DNA of 64,000 bases from Halorarius litoreus (GTDB lineage Archaea; Halobacteriota; Halobacteria; Halobacteriales; Haloarculaceae), in contig NZ_CP101454.1 of assembly GCF_024362405.1 (NCBI RefSeq), positions 806,001 to 870,000 on the forward strand, written 5' to 3'. Under the pieces are notes generated by a model, which was given only the letters and a program-made list of their open reading frames with translations, did not search any database and was not told where the DNA came from. Every line of letters starts with the position of its first letter. Position 1 is the first letter of the stretch. Positions 44,897 through 53,144 of this stretch are shown in pieces. Position numbers and translations under genes: made by a program.

Positions 44897-45724
44897 CTAC
44901 TCGAGGATACGGAGACAGCACAGGCTGACTGGCGTATCTCGCGACGGCTCGACCCGGCCCGTGAGCACCCCATCGGTACCTGGCGCCAACAGCTCCGGGA
45001 GCAGCCCCTCCAGTTGGTAGGCGCCCCGCAGTTCGAACGCTTCGTCGACGGTGGCGTGGCCGAACCAGCCGACTGACGCCCGGTCGGCGACGGCGAGCCT
45101 CCGACCGTCGAAGCAGGGGCCGAGCGCCTCGCGGACGGCGTCGTGGTCGAACGGCCGCTCGTCGGGGGCGGGGTCCGCGGTGTAGTCGACGTCACCAGCG
45201 ACGGGCACCGCGACGCCACCAGCCAGCAGGCCGTAGACGGCGCCGGCGTCGGTCGGGAACGCGAGCGACCGTCGGAGCGCGTCGACGAACGCCGCGGCGT
45301 AGTCGGCGGCCAACCCCTCGGCGTCGACGAGCCCCGCGTCCAGCGGAAGCAGTGTCGCGGGGGTCGAGGCGAGGCGGTCGAGCGCCCCGGGGTCGTCGTC
45401 CGGGAGCGTCACCACCACGAGAGTCGGGGGGCCGTCGTCGTCCGCGACGGTCGCCGCGATGTCGACCGCTCCGGGGTCGCCGGCGTCGAGCGTCACCACT
45501 CGGAGGTCGGCGTCGTCGAGTCCCACCGGGTCCTCGAGGTCGGCGTCGACTGCCATGCGCCGAATCTCGAGGTCCGTCTCCGGGCGGGCGTCGTCCGTGA
45601 GGACGCGCCGAGCGCCCGTCGGCCCACAGCCGACGTAGAGGATTCGCGGTGGCCCGAACTCCTCGGCGACGTCCGCTGCCGCCTCGCGATGGGCCGCCAG
45701 CGCATCGGCCACGAGGTCGTCCAT
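44897..45724 (-). CDS. Uncharacterised acidic protein, 275 aa
   Basis: I do not recognise the family with confidence. A nucleotide-binding-like stretch PRILYVGCGPTGARR appears near residue 25; the rest alternates beta strands and acidic helices and ends in ESLCCLRILE-like sequence (SLCCLRILE). The TTG at 45754 would add ten residues, but the ATG at 45724 is preferred. Codon bias and acidity support a real gene. It is convergent with nothing and lies upstream of the DHH gene on the same strand. Confidence 0.65.
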   Translation of the reverse strand: MDDLVADALAAHREAAADVAEEFGPPRILYVGCGPTGARRVLTDDARPETDLEIRRMAVDADLEDPVGLDDADLRVVTLDAGDPGAVDIAATVADDDGPPTLVVVTLPDDDPGALDRLASTPATLLPLDAGLVDAEGLAADYAAAFVDALRRSLAFPTDAGAVYGLLAGGVAVPVAGDVDYTADPAPDERPFDHDAVREALGPCFDGRRLAVADRASVGWFGHATVDEAFELRGAYQLEGLLPELLAPGTDGVLTGRVEPSRDTPVSLCCLRILE

Positions 45725-45897
45725 AGGGGTGACTGGGGACACATCCCGCTTCAATTTTCGTCAGACATCTGCCCGCGAACGCAGGCGGACGGCGCTCGTC
45801 GACGAGGGGTAGCGGTTCGGCCGGCGCCCGACGTGGCGCTCGGCTGGCTCGGAACGTCTGACGAACAGTAATGTGTCAGCAGGACACACGGATAGAC

Positions 45898-46506
45898 ATG
45901 GAACGAACCGTGACGACCGAAGCGACCGCTCGACGTGAAACCGCCCCCGAGTTGGCACGGGTCGACCTGACCGTGACCGCCGGCGGGGAGTCGGCGGCGA
46001 CGGCGCGGGCAGCCGTCGACGACCGGGCAGCGAGCGTCCGCGAACCGCTGACGACGGTCGTCGACGCTGCGGACGTGCGGACGACCGGCCAGCGCATCGA
46101 GTCGACCGGCGAGGTGTTCGACCCGCGCGTGGACGACGCGTTCCAGGCGACGGTCGAACTCACCGTCGACTGCGTCCCCGAGACAGCCGAAGACGTCGTC
46201 GTCGCCGCTACCGACGCGGGTGCGACGGTCGACCGCGTCGAGTGGCACCCACACGAGTCAGTCTGTCGGCGACTCCACGACGATGCGCTCGAGGCTGCGA
46301 CCGAACGCGCCCGCGAGAAAGCCGAGCGCGTCGCCGCCGCCGAGGGGCTGGCGGTGGGGTCGCTCCGGGAGGCCACGACGACCGACTCGGTCGGCGGAAT
46401 GCAGTCCATCGTCGACGAGGCGCTGTTCGACGGGGGAGACACCGCGTTCCAGCCGACGCCGATCACCGTGGCCGCGAGCGTCGAGTGCGTGTTCGACCTG
46501 GAGTGA
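45898..46506 (+). CDS. SIMPL domain (DUF541) protein, 202 aa
   Basis: The SIMPL/DUF541 pattern: N-terminal VTTEATARRETAPELARVDLTV in outline, the middle ATVELTVDCVPETAEDVV, the helix EAATERAREKAERVAAAEGL and the C-terminal PITVAASVECVFDL strand. The function of the family is unclear. A start at 45871 is possible. The stop overlaps the start of the phosphatase gene (TGATG). Confidence 0.85.
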   Translation: MERTVTTEATARRETAPELARVDLTVTAGGESAATARAAVDDRAASVREPLTTVVDAADVRTTGQRIESTGEVFDPRVDDAFQATVELTVDCVPETAEDVVVAATDAGATVDRVEWHPHESVCRRLHDDALEAATERAREKAERVAAAEGLAVGSLREATTTDSVGGMQSIVDEALFDGGDTAFQPTPITVAASVECVFDLE

Positions 46507-46916
46507 TGGACCGCGTCGCCGACCGACTGTTCGTCGGGACGGCGGCCGACGCCACCTCGCTCGACGACGGCGTCACGGCCGTCGTCTCGCTGACCCACGA
46601 CGTGCCGACCGTCGACCCCGAAGCCGCCGTCGTATCGGTGCCGCTGGTCGATGGCCCGCAGTGTGACGCCACGGCGTTCGGCCGCGCCGTCGACGAGACG
46701 CACGACCTGTTGACGGCCGGCGAGACGGTACTCGTCCACTGTGCGGCCGGGGCCTCCCGCAGCCCGTCGGTCGCGGCGACGGCACTCGCACTCCATTCAG
46801 GGCAGGGGCTGGACGCCGCCTTCGAGCAGGTCGCCGATGCGCGGGCGGCGGTCGACCCCCACCCGGCGCTCGTCGACCGGGCAGCGACAGCCTACGTCGA
46901 CCGACGTTCGCCGTAG
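46506..46916 (+). CDS. Dual-specificity protein phosphatase-like protein, 136 aa
   Basis: Short DSP-type phosphatase. The P-loop is HCAAGASRS with the catalytic Cys79; the general acid is probably Asp49 in PLVDGPQCD. It removes phosphate from Ser/Thr/Tyr in proteins or from small molecules. The start ATG shares a base with the SIMPL gene stop, so they are co-translated. Confidence 0.9.
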   Translation: MDRVADRLFVGTAADATSLDDGVTAVVSLTHDVPTVDPEAAVVSVPLVDGPQCDATAFGRAVDETHDLLTAGETVLVHCAAGASRSPSVAATALALHSGQGLDAAFEQVADARAAVDPHPALVDRAATAYVDRRSP

Positions 46917-47474
46917 TTGTACCCGGTCTCATTCGGTCCTGCTCGCGATGCGGTGGCGTCGTACTTCGGCGAGAGCACTGCCCAGGTCGTTTAGGAACTG
47001 GAGACGACTGGTCGAGGGAAGATACCCTCGCCTCGGTGGGTGCCGAGGTCGAGCGACAGCCGTTCCGAATAGTAACAGAAGTATATGATGTTGTCATAAA
47101 TATACGAGTTCGAGAATTTTTTCGGTGCCTTCCCGTTAGGTGTGGTCGAATGCCGAGAGACGCACTTAGACGGTACTTTGATACCGAATTGTCGTTTCTG
47201 GTTTTTATCATCGCTTCACCCCATCACACGAGTGTTTGGTGTGACTATACACATCGAAAACACCATATTTAGATGTTTCAGAGGTTCTAATTCAGGTCGA
47301 AGATATCAGACGCCCCGAAAGCGACAGGATTTTTATTAAATTTACTCTCCAATAGTATCTACATGATATTTTGTCGTGTAGAGTAGTCGCCATACTCCGT
47401 ACGCTCGGGGGCAGTCCGAGCGGTCCCGGACGGTCGAGCGACATCTCTAACTCGTCGCACGCAGACGTGCGTGT
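46917..47474. other. 558-base interval without a supported gene
   Basis: No frame on either strand has support. The part from 47080 to 47360 is AT-rich (ATATATGATG, TTTTTATTAAATTT), with promoter-like sequence at 47330-47350 that may serve a leader RNA or the next gene. Nothing else was seen. Confidence 0.4.
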
Positions 47475-47972
47475 ATGCAACGACCAGTGCTGGGTAGCGC
47501 CCCGCAGGTCGCGAAATCGGCGTTCGTTTCGGAGATGGCGTATCTCGTCGGCGATGTCGAGGTGGGCGAGCGGTCGAGTCTCTGGCCGTTCGTCTGTCTC
47601 CGCGGCGACGGCGGGGCGACGGTCGTCGGTGACGAGACCAACGTGCAGGAGTTCTCGATGCTGCACGGCGCGACCATCGGCGACCAGGTGACCATCGGTC
47701 ACAACGTGGTCGTCGACTACGCGACCGTCGAGACCGGATCGCTCGTCGGGATGTCCAGCACCGTCCAGAAGGACGCCGTCGTCGAGTCGAACTGTCTCGT
47801 CGCCGCCGGCAGCCTCGTGACCGAGGGCCAGACGATTCCCGAGGGACATCTCGCCTACGGTGCGCCCGCGGAAACACGGCCCATCGAGGACGACCACCTG
47901 GCGGAGCTCGACCGGGTGCAGGAACTGTACGTGGAGCACGCCGAGACGTACAAGAACGCTGGGCTGGAGTAG
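47475..47972 (+). CDS. Gamma-carbonic-anhydrase family protein, 165 aa
   Basis: Left-handed beta-helix hexapeptide repeats over residues 15-125. Arg43 and Asp45 (LRGDGG) and Asn56/Gln58 (TNVQE) are in place. The zinc ligands His64 (MLHGA) and His76 (IGHNV) are kept, but the third, five residues after His76, is Asp81 (HNVVVDYA), where gamma-carbonic anhydrases have His. The protein may bind a different metal, or none, and may not be a carbonic anhydrase. In many genomes this family is paired with acyl-CoA ligases, as it is here with the ligase at 48033. Confidence 0.88.
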   Translation: MQRPVLGSAPQVAKSAFVSEMAYLVGDVEVGERSSLWPFVCLRGDGGATVVGDETNVQEFSMLHGATIGDQVTIGHNVVVDYATVETGSLVGMSSTVQKDAVVESNCLVAAGSLVTEGQTIPEGHLAYGAPAETRPIEDDHLAELDRVQELYVEHAETYKNAGLE

Positions 47973-48032
47973 CGAGACGGCGACGAACGGGTAAAGCTAT
48001 TGTACCCGCGTGAGCCAGTAGCACACGAGGTC

Positions 48033-50030
48033 ATGCCAGCCGATTCAATAGCGGATAGTGAGCGCATCGTCCACGAGCCCTCGCGGGAGTTCGTCGAGTC
48101 GACGAACGTCTGGCAGTTCATGCAGGCGTACGACATCGCAGACTACGACGAACTCATCGAGCGCACGACACAGGAGGTCGAAGGCGTCCCGGATTCGGGC
48201 GTCGACTGGTTCTGGGACGAACTCGTCGACTACCTCGGCATCGAGTTCTACGAGGACTACGACACAATCCGCGACCGCACCCGCGGCCCGCAGTTCGACG
48301 AATGGTACAAAGGAGGAAGCATCAACCTCGCACACAACGTCGTGGACCGCCACGCTGCCGCCGATTCAGAGACGCGCAACAAAGTCGCCACCATCTGGGA
48401 GGGTGAGGACGGCGAGATTCGGGAAGTGACGTACCACGAACTCGCCCGCCAGTCGAACAAGGTCGCGAACTATCTGGAGTCGGTCGGCATCGAGACGGGC
48501 GACACCGTCGGGCTCTACATGCCGATGGTCCCGGAAGTCGTCTCCATCCTCTACGGCTGTTTCAAAGTCGGTGCGATTGCGGTCCCCATCTTCTCCGGCT
48601 TCGGCGTCGATGCCACCGCAACCCGCCTCGAAGACCCCGAGTGCTCCGTCCTCTTCACGGGTGACGGCTTCTACCGCCGCGGGAGCGAAATCACGCTCAA
48701 GGGCACCGCCGACGAGGCTATCGCGGACGCCGACACCGACGTCGAGAACGTCGTCGTCTTCGATAGACTCGGCGCGGACATCCCGTGGACCGACGGCCGC
48801 GACCAGTGGTGGGCCGACGCGGTCGAATCGCAGGATGACGCCTACGACACCAAAGAACTCGACGCGGGCCAGGAGTCGATGCTGCTCTACTCGTCGGGGA
48901 CGACGGGCAAGCCGAAGGGTATCGTCCACACGCACGCCGGCGTGCAGATGCAGACGGCCAAAGAACTCTACTTCGGGTTCGACCTCAAACCCTCGGACCG
49001 CTTCTTTTGGGTCTCGGACATCGGCTGGATGATGGGGCCGTGGACTCTCATCGGCAACCACACGTTCGGCGGCACCATCTTCATGTACGAGGGCGCCCCC
49101 GACCACCCCGAGCCGGACCGCTTCTGGGCGATGATCGACCGCCACAAACTCACCCAGTTCGGCATCTCCCCCACTGCCATCCGAGCCCTGCGGAAGAAGG
49201 GCGACGAGTGGCTGGAGGGCCACGACCTCTCCTCGCTCAGACTCCTCGGCTCCACGGGCGAGCCGTGGGACCCCGAGTCCTGGCAGTGGTTCTACGAGCA
49301 CGTCGGCGGTGGTGACACACCCATCATCAACATCTCGGGCGGGACCGAGATCTGCGGCTGCTTCCTCATGCCCATGCCCATCAACTCACTGAAACCCTGT
49401 ACCCTGGGTGGCCCCGGGCTGGGGATGCACATCGACATCGTGAACAGCAAGGGCGAGTCCATCGCGGACACCCACGAACGCGGCTTCCTCGTCGCCCGCG
49501 ATTCGTGTCCCTCGATGACCAAATCACTCTGGTCGGGCGACGAGCGCTACCTCGAGGAATACTGGTCGTCGTTCGAGGACCTCTGGGACCACGGCGACTG
49601 GGCACAGAAAGACGAAGACGGCTTCTGGTTCCTGCATGGGAGAGCGGACGACGCGCTCAACGTCGCCGGCCGCAAGGTCGGCCCCGCCGAAGTCGAGGGC
49701 GCGGCGATGGAACACGACGACATCAATCAGGCGACTGCGGTGGGCGTCCCCGACGACACCACTGGGACGGCAGTCGTCCTCTACGTCATCGTCGAGGACG
49801 GCGTCGCAGAGACCGACGACCTCCGCGACGAAGTGCGAGCGATGGTCGGCGAGGAGCTCGGCAAGCCGTTCCGCCCGCGCGAGGTGCTGTTCGTCGACGA
49901 GTTCCCGAAAACGCAGAGTGGAAAGATCATCCGGCGAGCGGTCCAAGCGACCTACACCGGCGAGGACCTCGGCGACATGTCCTCCATCGAGAACCCGGGA
50001 GCGCTCGAAGACCTCGACGACGCACGGTAG
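48033..50030 (+). CDS. Acetyl-CoA-synthetase-like acyl-CoA ligase, 665 aa
   Basis: Acs-type ANL enzyme of full length with the N-terminal ACAS region (about residues 20-90: VWQFMQAYDIADYDELI). The P-loop is YSSGTTGKPKGIVHTH, the ACS motif SGGTEICGCF, the hinge HGRADDALNVAGRKVGP and the C-terminal Lys in PKTQSGKIIRR. It probably makes acetyl- or propionyl-CoA, or a related short acyl-CoA. The start at 48033 is chosen; 33 bases upstream another ATG overlaps the TATTGT promoter region. The gene has fewer GC-ending codons than its neighbours in parts. Confidence 0.9.
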   Translation: MPADSIADSERIVHEPSREFVESTNVWQFMQAYDIADYDELIERTTQEVEGVPDSGVDWFWDELVDYLGIEFYEDYDTIRDRTRGPQFDEWYKGGSINLAHNVVDRHAAADSETRNKVATIWEGEDGEIREVTYHELARQSNKVANYLESVGIETGDTVGLYMPMVPEVVSILYGCFKVGAIAVPIFSGFGVDATATRLEDPECSVLFTGDGFYRRGSEITLKGTADEAIADADTDVENVVVFDRLGADIPWTDGRDQWWADAVESQDDAYDTKELDAGQESMLLYSSGTTGKPKGIVHTHAGVQMQTAKELYFGFDLKPSDRFFWVSDIGWMMGPWTLIGNHTFGGTIFMYEGAPDHPEPDRFWAMIDRHKLTQFGISPTAIRALRKKGDEWLEGHDLSSLRLLGSTGEPWDPESWQWFYEHVGGGDTPIINISGGTEICGCFLMPMPINSLKPCTLGGPGLGMHIDIVNSKGESIADTHERGFLVARDSCPSMTKSLWSGDERYLEEYWSSFEDLWDHGDWAQKDEDGFWFLHGRADDALNVAGRKVGPAEVEGAAMEHDDINQATAVGVPDDTTGTAVVLYVIVEDGVAETDDLRDEVRAMVGEELGKPFRPREVLFVDEFPKTQSGKIIRRAVQATYTGEDLGDMSSIENPGALEDLDDAR

Positions 50031-50075
50031 CCTGACAGGAGTCGGGCTGTTTTGAGAAAAGCGTTCGGTGCCGGG

Positions 50076-50516
50076 TCAGGCCTCGGCGAGCGGGACGGAG
50101 ATGACCGGTCGGGTGGTCGAGAGCAGCACGTCCTGTGCGGTCGAGCCGAACACGATCTTCCCGGTCGGGCTGCGTTTCCGCACCCCGATGACGAGCTGGT
50201 CGACGTCGTGCTCGTCCGCGTACGACAGGATCTCCGTCGACGGGTCGCCGGCCTCGATGACGGTGTCGATGGTCGCGACGCTGTCTTCGAGGTGTTCGGT
50301 CGCGAGGTCGAACAGCGCCTCCGCGTCCTTCTCTGCGCGGTCGTACCAGCCGTCCGGACGGTCGCGGCCGCCACGGGACGGACTGGTCTTCTTCTCGGTG
50401 TACTCGACGACGTGCAGCAGCGTGACGTCGGCACCCTCGTGGGCAGCGGCGACGTACTCGGCGACGGCCTCGGTCTGGGTCTCGGTGGCGACGGTGACGA
50501 GCAGTGACGATGGCAT
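50076..50516 (-). CDS. Universal stress protein (UspA family), 146 aa
   Basis: UspA fold: SSLLVTVATET at the N-terminus, VDQLVIGVRKRSPTGKIVFGSTAQ as the ATP-binding glycine motif, and VLLSTTRPVISVP at the end. It probably binds ATP. It follows the MIP18-like and amidohydrolase genes on the same strand, five bases after the former, and so may be part of that operon. Confidence 0.92.
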   Translation of the reverse strand: MPSSLLVTVATETQTEAVAEYVAAAHEGADVTLLHVVEYTEKKTSPSRGGRDRPDGWYDRAEKDAEALFDLATEHLEDSVATIDTVIEAGDPSTEILSYADEHDVDQLVIGVRKRSPTGKIVFGSTAQDVLLSTTRPVISVPLAEA

Positions 50517-50521
50517 GGTTC

Positions 50522-50929
50522 TTACTGGCTCCGCTCGGCGTAGGGCGTGACGCCCGCCGCCTCCATCTGGTCGTGGAACCGCTCCCTGCGGGCCGTCCGT
50601 TCGCGCTCCGACATCCGTTCGCGCGTCCAGATCTCCCCGCTGGTGTCCTGGTGGACGTCGACCGACTCCACTCCGGGGAGCGAACCGACGCGCTCGCAGA
50701 TCTCGTCGTCGATGTCGAGGAAGTAGGTGCACCGCTGGGAGGTCAACAGCACCGTGATCTCGACCGCGCCGTCCTCGACCTCGATGGCTTCGATGAGCCC
50801 GAGGTCGACGATGTTGACGGGATGCTCGCTCATGCAGCTACACGGGTCGAGCACCTTCATCAGCTCGTCACGGATGGCCGCCTTCTGCTCGGTGTCGAAC
50901 GTCTCGTCGGGAGTGATGGCGCTGGACAT
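50522..50929 (-). CDS. MIP18/DUF59 metal-sulfur cluster assembly protein, 135 aa
   Basis: MIP18-family pattern: DPCSCMSEHPVNIVDLGLIEAI (ends DPCSC and VDLGLI), the conserved Cys in LTSQRCTYF, and LPGVESVDV. These proteins assist assembly of Fe-S clusters or other metal centres (SufT, PaaD). The N-terminal PCSC and a C-terminal extension of about 35 basic/acidic residues are extra. The gene starts two bases after the amidohydrolase stop, which suggests that the amidohydrolase or its partner needs a metal centre. Confidence 0.85.
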   Translation of the reverse strand: MSSAITPDETFDTEQKAAIRDELMKVLDPCSCMSEHPVNIVDLGLIEAIEVEDGAVEITVLLTSQRCTYFLDIDDEICERVGSLPGVESVDVHQDTSGEIWTRERMSERERTARRERFHDQMEAAGVTPYAERSQ

Positions 50930-50931
50930 GG

Positions 50932-52029
50932 TCAGTCGTCGGCCGAGAGCGTCGCGGTGTCAGCGTCGTACGTCGACCACGCGTCCGCGGGGAACTCGCC
51001 GGTCTCCTGCAGTTCCTGGCGGCGCTGGTCCCACTCGTCGCCCTCGATGTCCTTCTTCACCTGTTCGGGGTCCTTCCCGAGCAGGCGCAGCGCGTTCCCG
51101 CCGAGGATCTTCTCCTTGTCCTCCTGGGTGACCTCGGGGTAGTCCTCGCCGGCCCGCAGGTCCTCGGGCATCTCGAAGTTCCAGATACCCTCGATGGGCG
51201 GCTGTGGGTGGAGCGCGGTCGCTCCGCCGGCGTAGACGATGCGGTCCGGGCCGGCCCAGTAGAGCATCTCGCCGAGCGCCCGTGCGAACTTCTTCGGGCG
51301 GGTGTTCACCAGACACGCCGTGTTCTCGAGGTTCGCGTAGACGTTGTCGTGGCTCGCCATCGCCAGCACCGTCTCCTCGATGAACGAGAAGCCGGCGTGG
51401 ATGATCTCGAAGTTGAGGTCGGGGAAGGAGTTGGCGGCGTCCTCGACGTCGTCCGGAGTGAAGTAGCGCACCGGTGCGGTCGCGAACGGGATGAACTTGT
51501 GGATGGCCAGCGTGTCGACCTCGGAGTCGGCGATGCGCTCGAGCAGCGGCCAGACCGAGTCCTCCGTCAGCTGCAACGAGAGGTCGTTGCCGTTCTGGTA
51601 CCGCGCGGGGTAGAACTTGATGCCCTCGACGCCGTCGCGGCGTGCGAACTCCTCGATCTGGTCGCCCGCGTCGTCCTCCAGCGGGTTGATGTCGACGTAC
51701 ATCGACGACCGGTTGGGGTTCTGTTCGAGGAACTCGAACCCCTTCTCGCGGGAGACGTAGCCGTCGTGGAAGTAGTCGTCGAGCGGGAGCGAGTGGTACA
51801 CCGTGTAGTCGATCTGGCTCTCGAGGAACAGCAGTCGTGCCAGCTCCTCCGGCTGGTGGTCACGGTAGAACACCTCCTCCGAGGGCACGTAGCCGTCGGG
51901 GAGCAGTTTCGCACCGAGTTCGAACGTCTCGTCGTCCCATCGCTGTGCGTGTGGGTGCTTGTGGTTCTCCGGGGTGTGGTTGAAGCAGTGTGACACCGAA
52001 TCAACCACTAACGCGCCACTCTCTAGCAT
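50932..52029 (-). CDS. Amidohydrolase-2 family protein, 365 aa
   Basis: TIM-barrel amidohydrolase of PF04909. The N-terminal motif is LVVDSVSHCFNHTPEN, a D-x-x-x-H form without HxH in the usual place; HKFIPFATAP and IIHAGFSFIEE supply further His residues, and the C-terminal part holds VYAGGATALHP where a GTDxP is usual. The metal site is thus not standard. It is the first gene of an operon with the MIP18-like and UspA genes. A minus-strand TTTAATAG promoter element lies about 30 bases upstream, and a palindrome lies just before the start. Confidence 0.8.
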   Translation of the reverse strand: MLESGALVVDSVSHCFNHTPENHKHPHAQRWDDETFELGAKLLPDGYVPSEEVFYRDHQPEELARLLFLESQIDYTVYHSLPLDDYFHDGYVSREKGFEFLEQNPNRSSMYVDINPLEDDAGDQIEEFARRDGVEGIKFYPARYQNGNDLSLQLTEDSVWPLLERIADSEVDTLAIHKFIPFATAPVRYFTPDDVEDAANSFPDLNFEIIHAGFSFIEETVLAMASHDNVYANLENTACLVNTRPKKFARALGEMLYWAGPDRIVYAGGATALHPQPPIEGIWNFEMPEDLRAGEDYPEVTQEDKEKILGGNALRLLGKDPEQVKKDIEGDEWDQRRQELQETGEFPADAWSTYDADTATLSADD

Positions 52030-52043
52030 ACTGTGTGCACAGT
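52030..52043. promoter_or_regulatory. ACTGTG-TG-CACAGT palindrome at the amidohydrolase start
   Basis: Six-base perfect arms around a two-base centre, directly upstream of the start codon at 52029 and downstream of the TTTAATAG element. The place is right for a repressor site covering the transcription start. Confidence 0.5.
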
Positions 52044-52332
52044 CCAGGTATTATCTATTAAACCTTGGGGTCTTTGGCATAGACTAAGCAGTTAAATGTT
52101 TGCGGAGACCGTCCGGGACGCTGAGGCGTCGTGTCCGGGTCGTTCGACCACCCGAAGTTTCTTGCCGAACTACGGCAATCGTCCACCTGGTTATGCGAGC
52201 ACAGCCGTACCCAGCCACTCGACTAGCCCGACGGTCGTGGGGGACCGTCGGTCGCATCGCCGACACGATCACGCCTCACCGCCCCGGAGAGACGGGACGG
52301 GTCGAACCACCGGCGGCACCGACGCTCGACCC
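52044..52332. other. Interval between divergent genes
   Basis: Holds the minus-strand TATA-like element (about 52050-52065) for the amidohydrolase operon and a TTAAATG element at about 52092 that may serve the SDR gene. That would leave a long leader of over 200 bases before the SDR start at 52333, for which no function was seen. Confidence 0.4.
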
Positions 52333-53088
52333 ATGACCGGGCGACTCGACGGCCAGGTCGCCATCGTCACGGGTGCGTCCTCCGGGAACGGGCGAGCCAT
52401 CGCCCGGCGCTTCGCCGAGGAGGGGGCAGCCATCACGGTCGCCGACGTGCGCGAGGACCCCCGGCTCGGCGGCGAGCCGACCCACGAACTCATCGAGGAG
52501 AACGGTGGCGACGCGATGTTCGTCGAGACCGACGTCAGTAGTCTCGAGGACCTCCGAAACGCCGTCGACGAGACGGTCGAGCGGTTCGGCTCGCTCGACG
52601 TGATGGTGAACAACGCCGGCGTCGAGCGACAGCTCCCGGTCGGCGAGGTGACCGAGGAGGACTACGCGTGGCTCATGGACATCAACCTCAAGGGCGTCTA
52701 CTTCGGCTCGCAGGTCGCCATCGAGGCGATGCGGGCACAGGACGCCGGGGGCGTCATCGTCAACATGTCCTCCATCGGTGGCATCCGCGGGCTGGAGAAC
52801 TCCTCGCTGTACTGCACGTCGAAGGGGGGCGTGACGAACCTCACCCGCCAGCTCGCCATCGAGCAGGGACCACACGACATCCGGGTGAACGCGCTCAACC
52901 CCGGCTTCATCGAGACCGCGATGACGATGGAAGACGGCGAAACCGCCGACGGCATCCTCGAACAGACGCCGCTGGGCCGGGCTGGCCAGCCCGAGGAGGT
53001 CGCCGAGGCCGCGCTGTTCCTGGCGAGCGACGAGTCGTCGTTCGTCACCGGTCACAACCTCGTGATGGACGGCGGCTTCACGGCCTGA
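52333..53088 (+). CDS. SDR-family oxidoreductase, 251 aa
   Basis: Classical SDR: cofactor loop GASSGNG (the usual Ile is Asn), VNNAGVERQ, active-site YCTSK, and the C-terminal VTGHNLVMDGGFTA. Likely acts on a hydroxy or keto acid. The frame is open upstream to 52096, but the ATG at 52333 gives the normal N-terminus (MTGRLDGQVAIVTGA). Confidence 0.88.
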   Translation: MTGRLDGQVAIVTGASSGNGRAIARRFAEEGAAITVADVREDPRLGGEPTHELIEENGGDAMFVETDVSSLEDLRNAVDETVERFGSLDVMVNNAGVERQLPVGEVTEEDYAWLMDINLKGVYFGSQVAIEAMRAQDAGGVIVNMSSIGGIRGLENSSLYCTSKGGVTNLTRQLAIEQGPHDIRVNALNPGFIETAMTMEDGETADGILEQTPLGRAGQPEEVAEAALFLASDESSFVTGHNLVMDGGFTA

Positions 53089-53111
53089 GTCGCACGGGCG
53101 AGCGTAGGAAC

Positions 53112-53140
53112 GTTTATTGGGTAGTGATACGGTGTATCAC
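53112..53140 (+). promoter_or_regulatory. AOR promoter with GTGATAC-GGT-GTATCAC operator
   Basis: TTTATT at 53113-53118 is followed by a perfect 7-bp inverted repeat with a 3-base centre at 53124-53140. This lies 4 bases before the start codon at 53145. The half-site GTATCAC also occurs within the TGGTATCACACC elements at 17639 and 20467. Confidence 0.6.
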
Positions 53141-53144
53141 GCGT

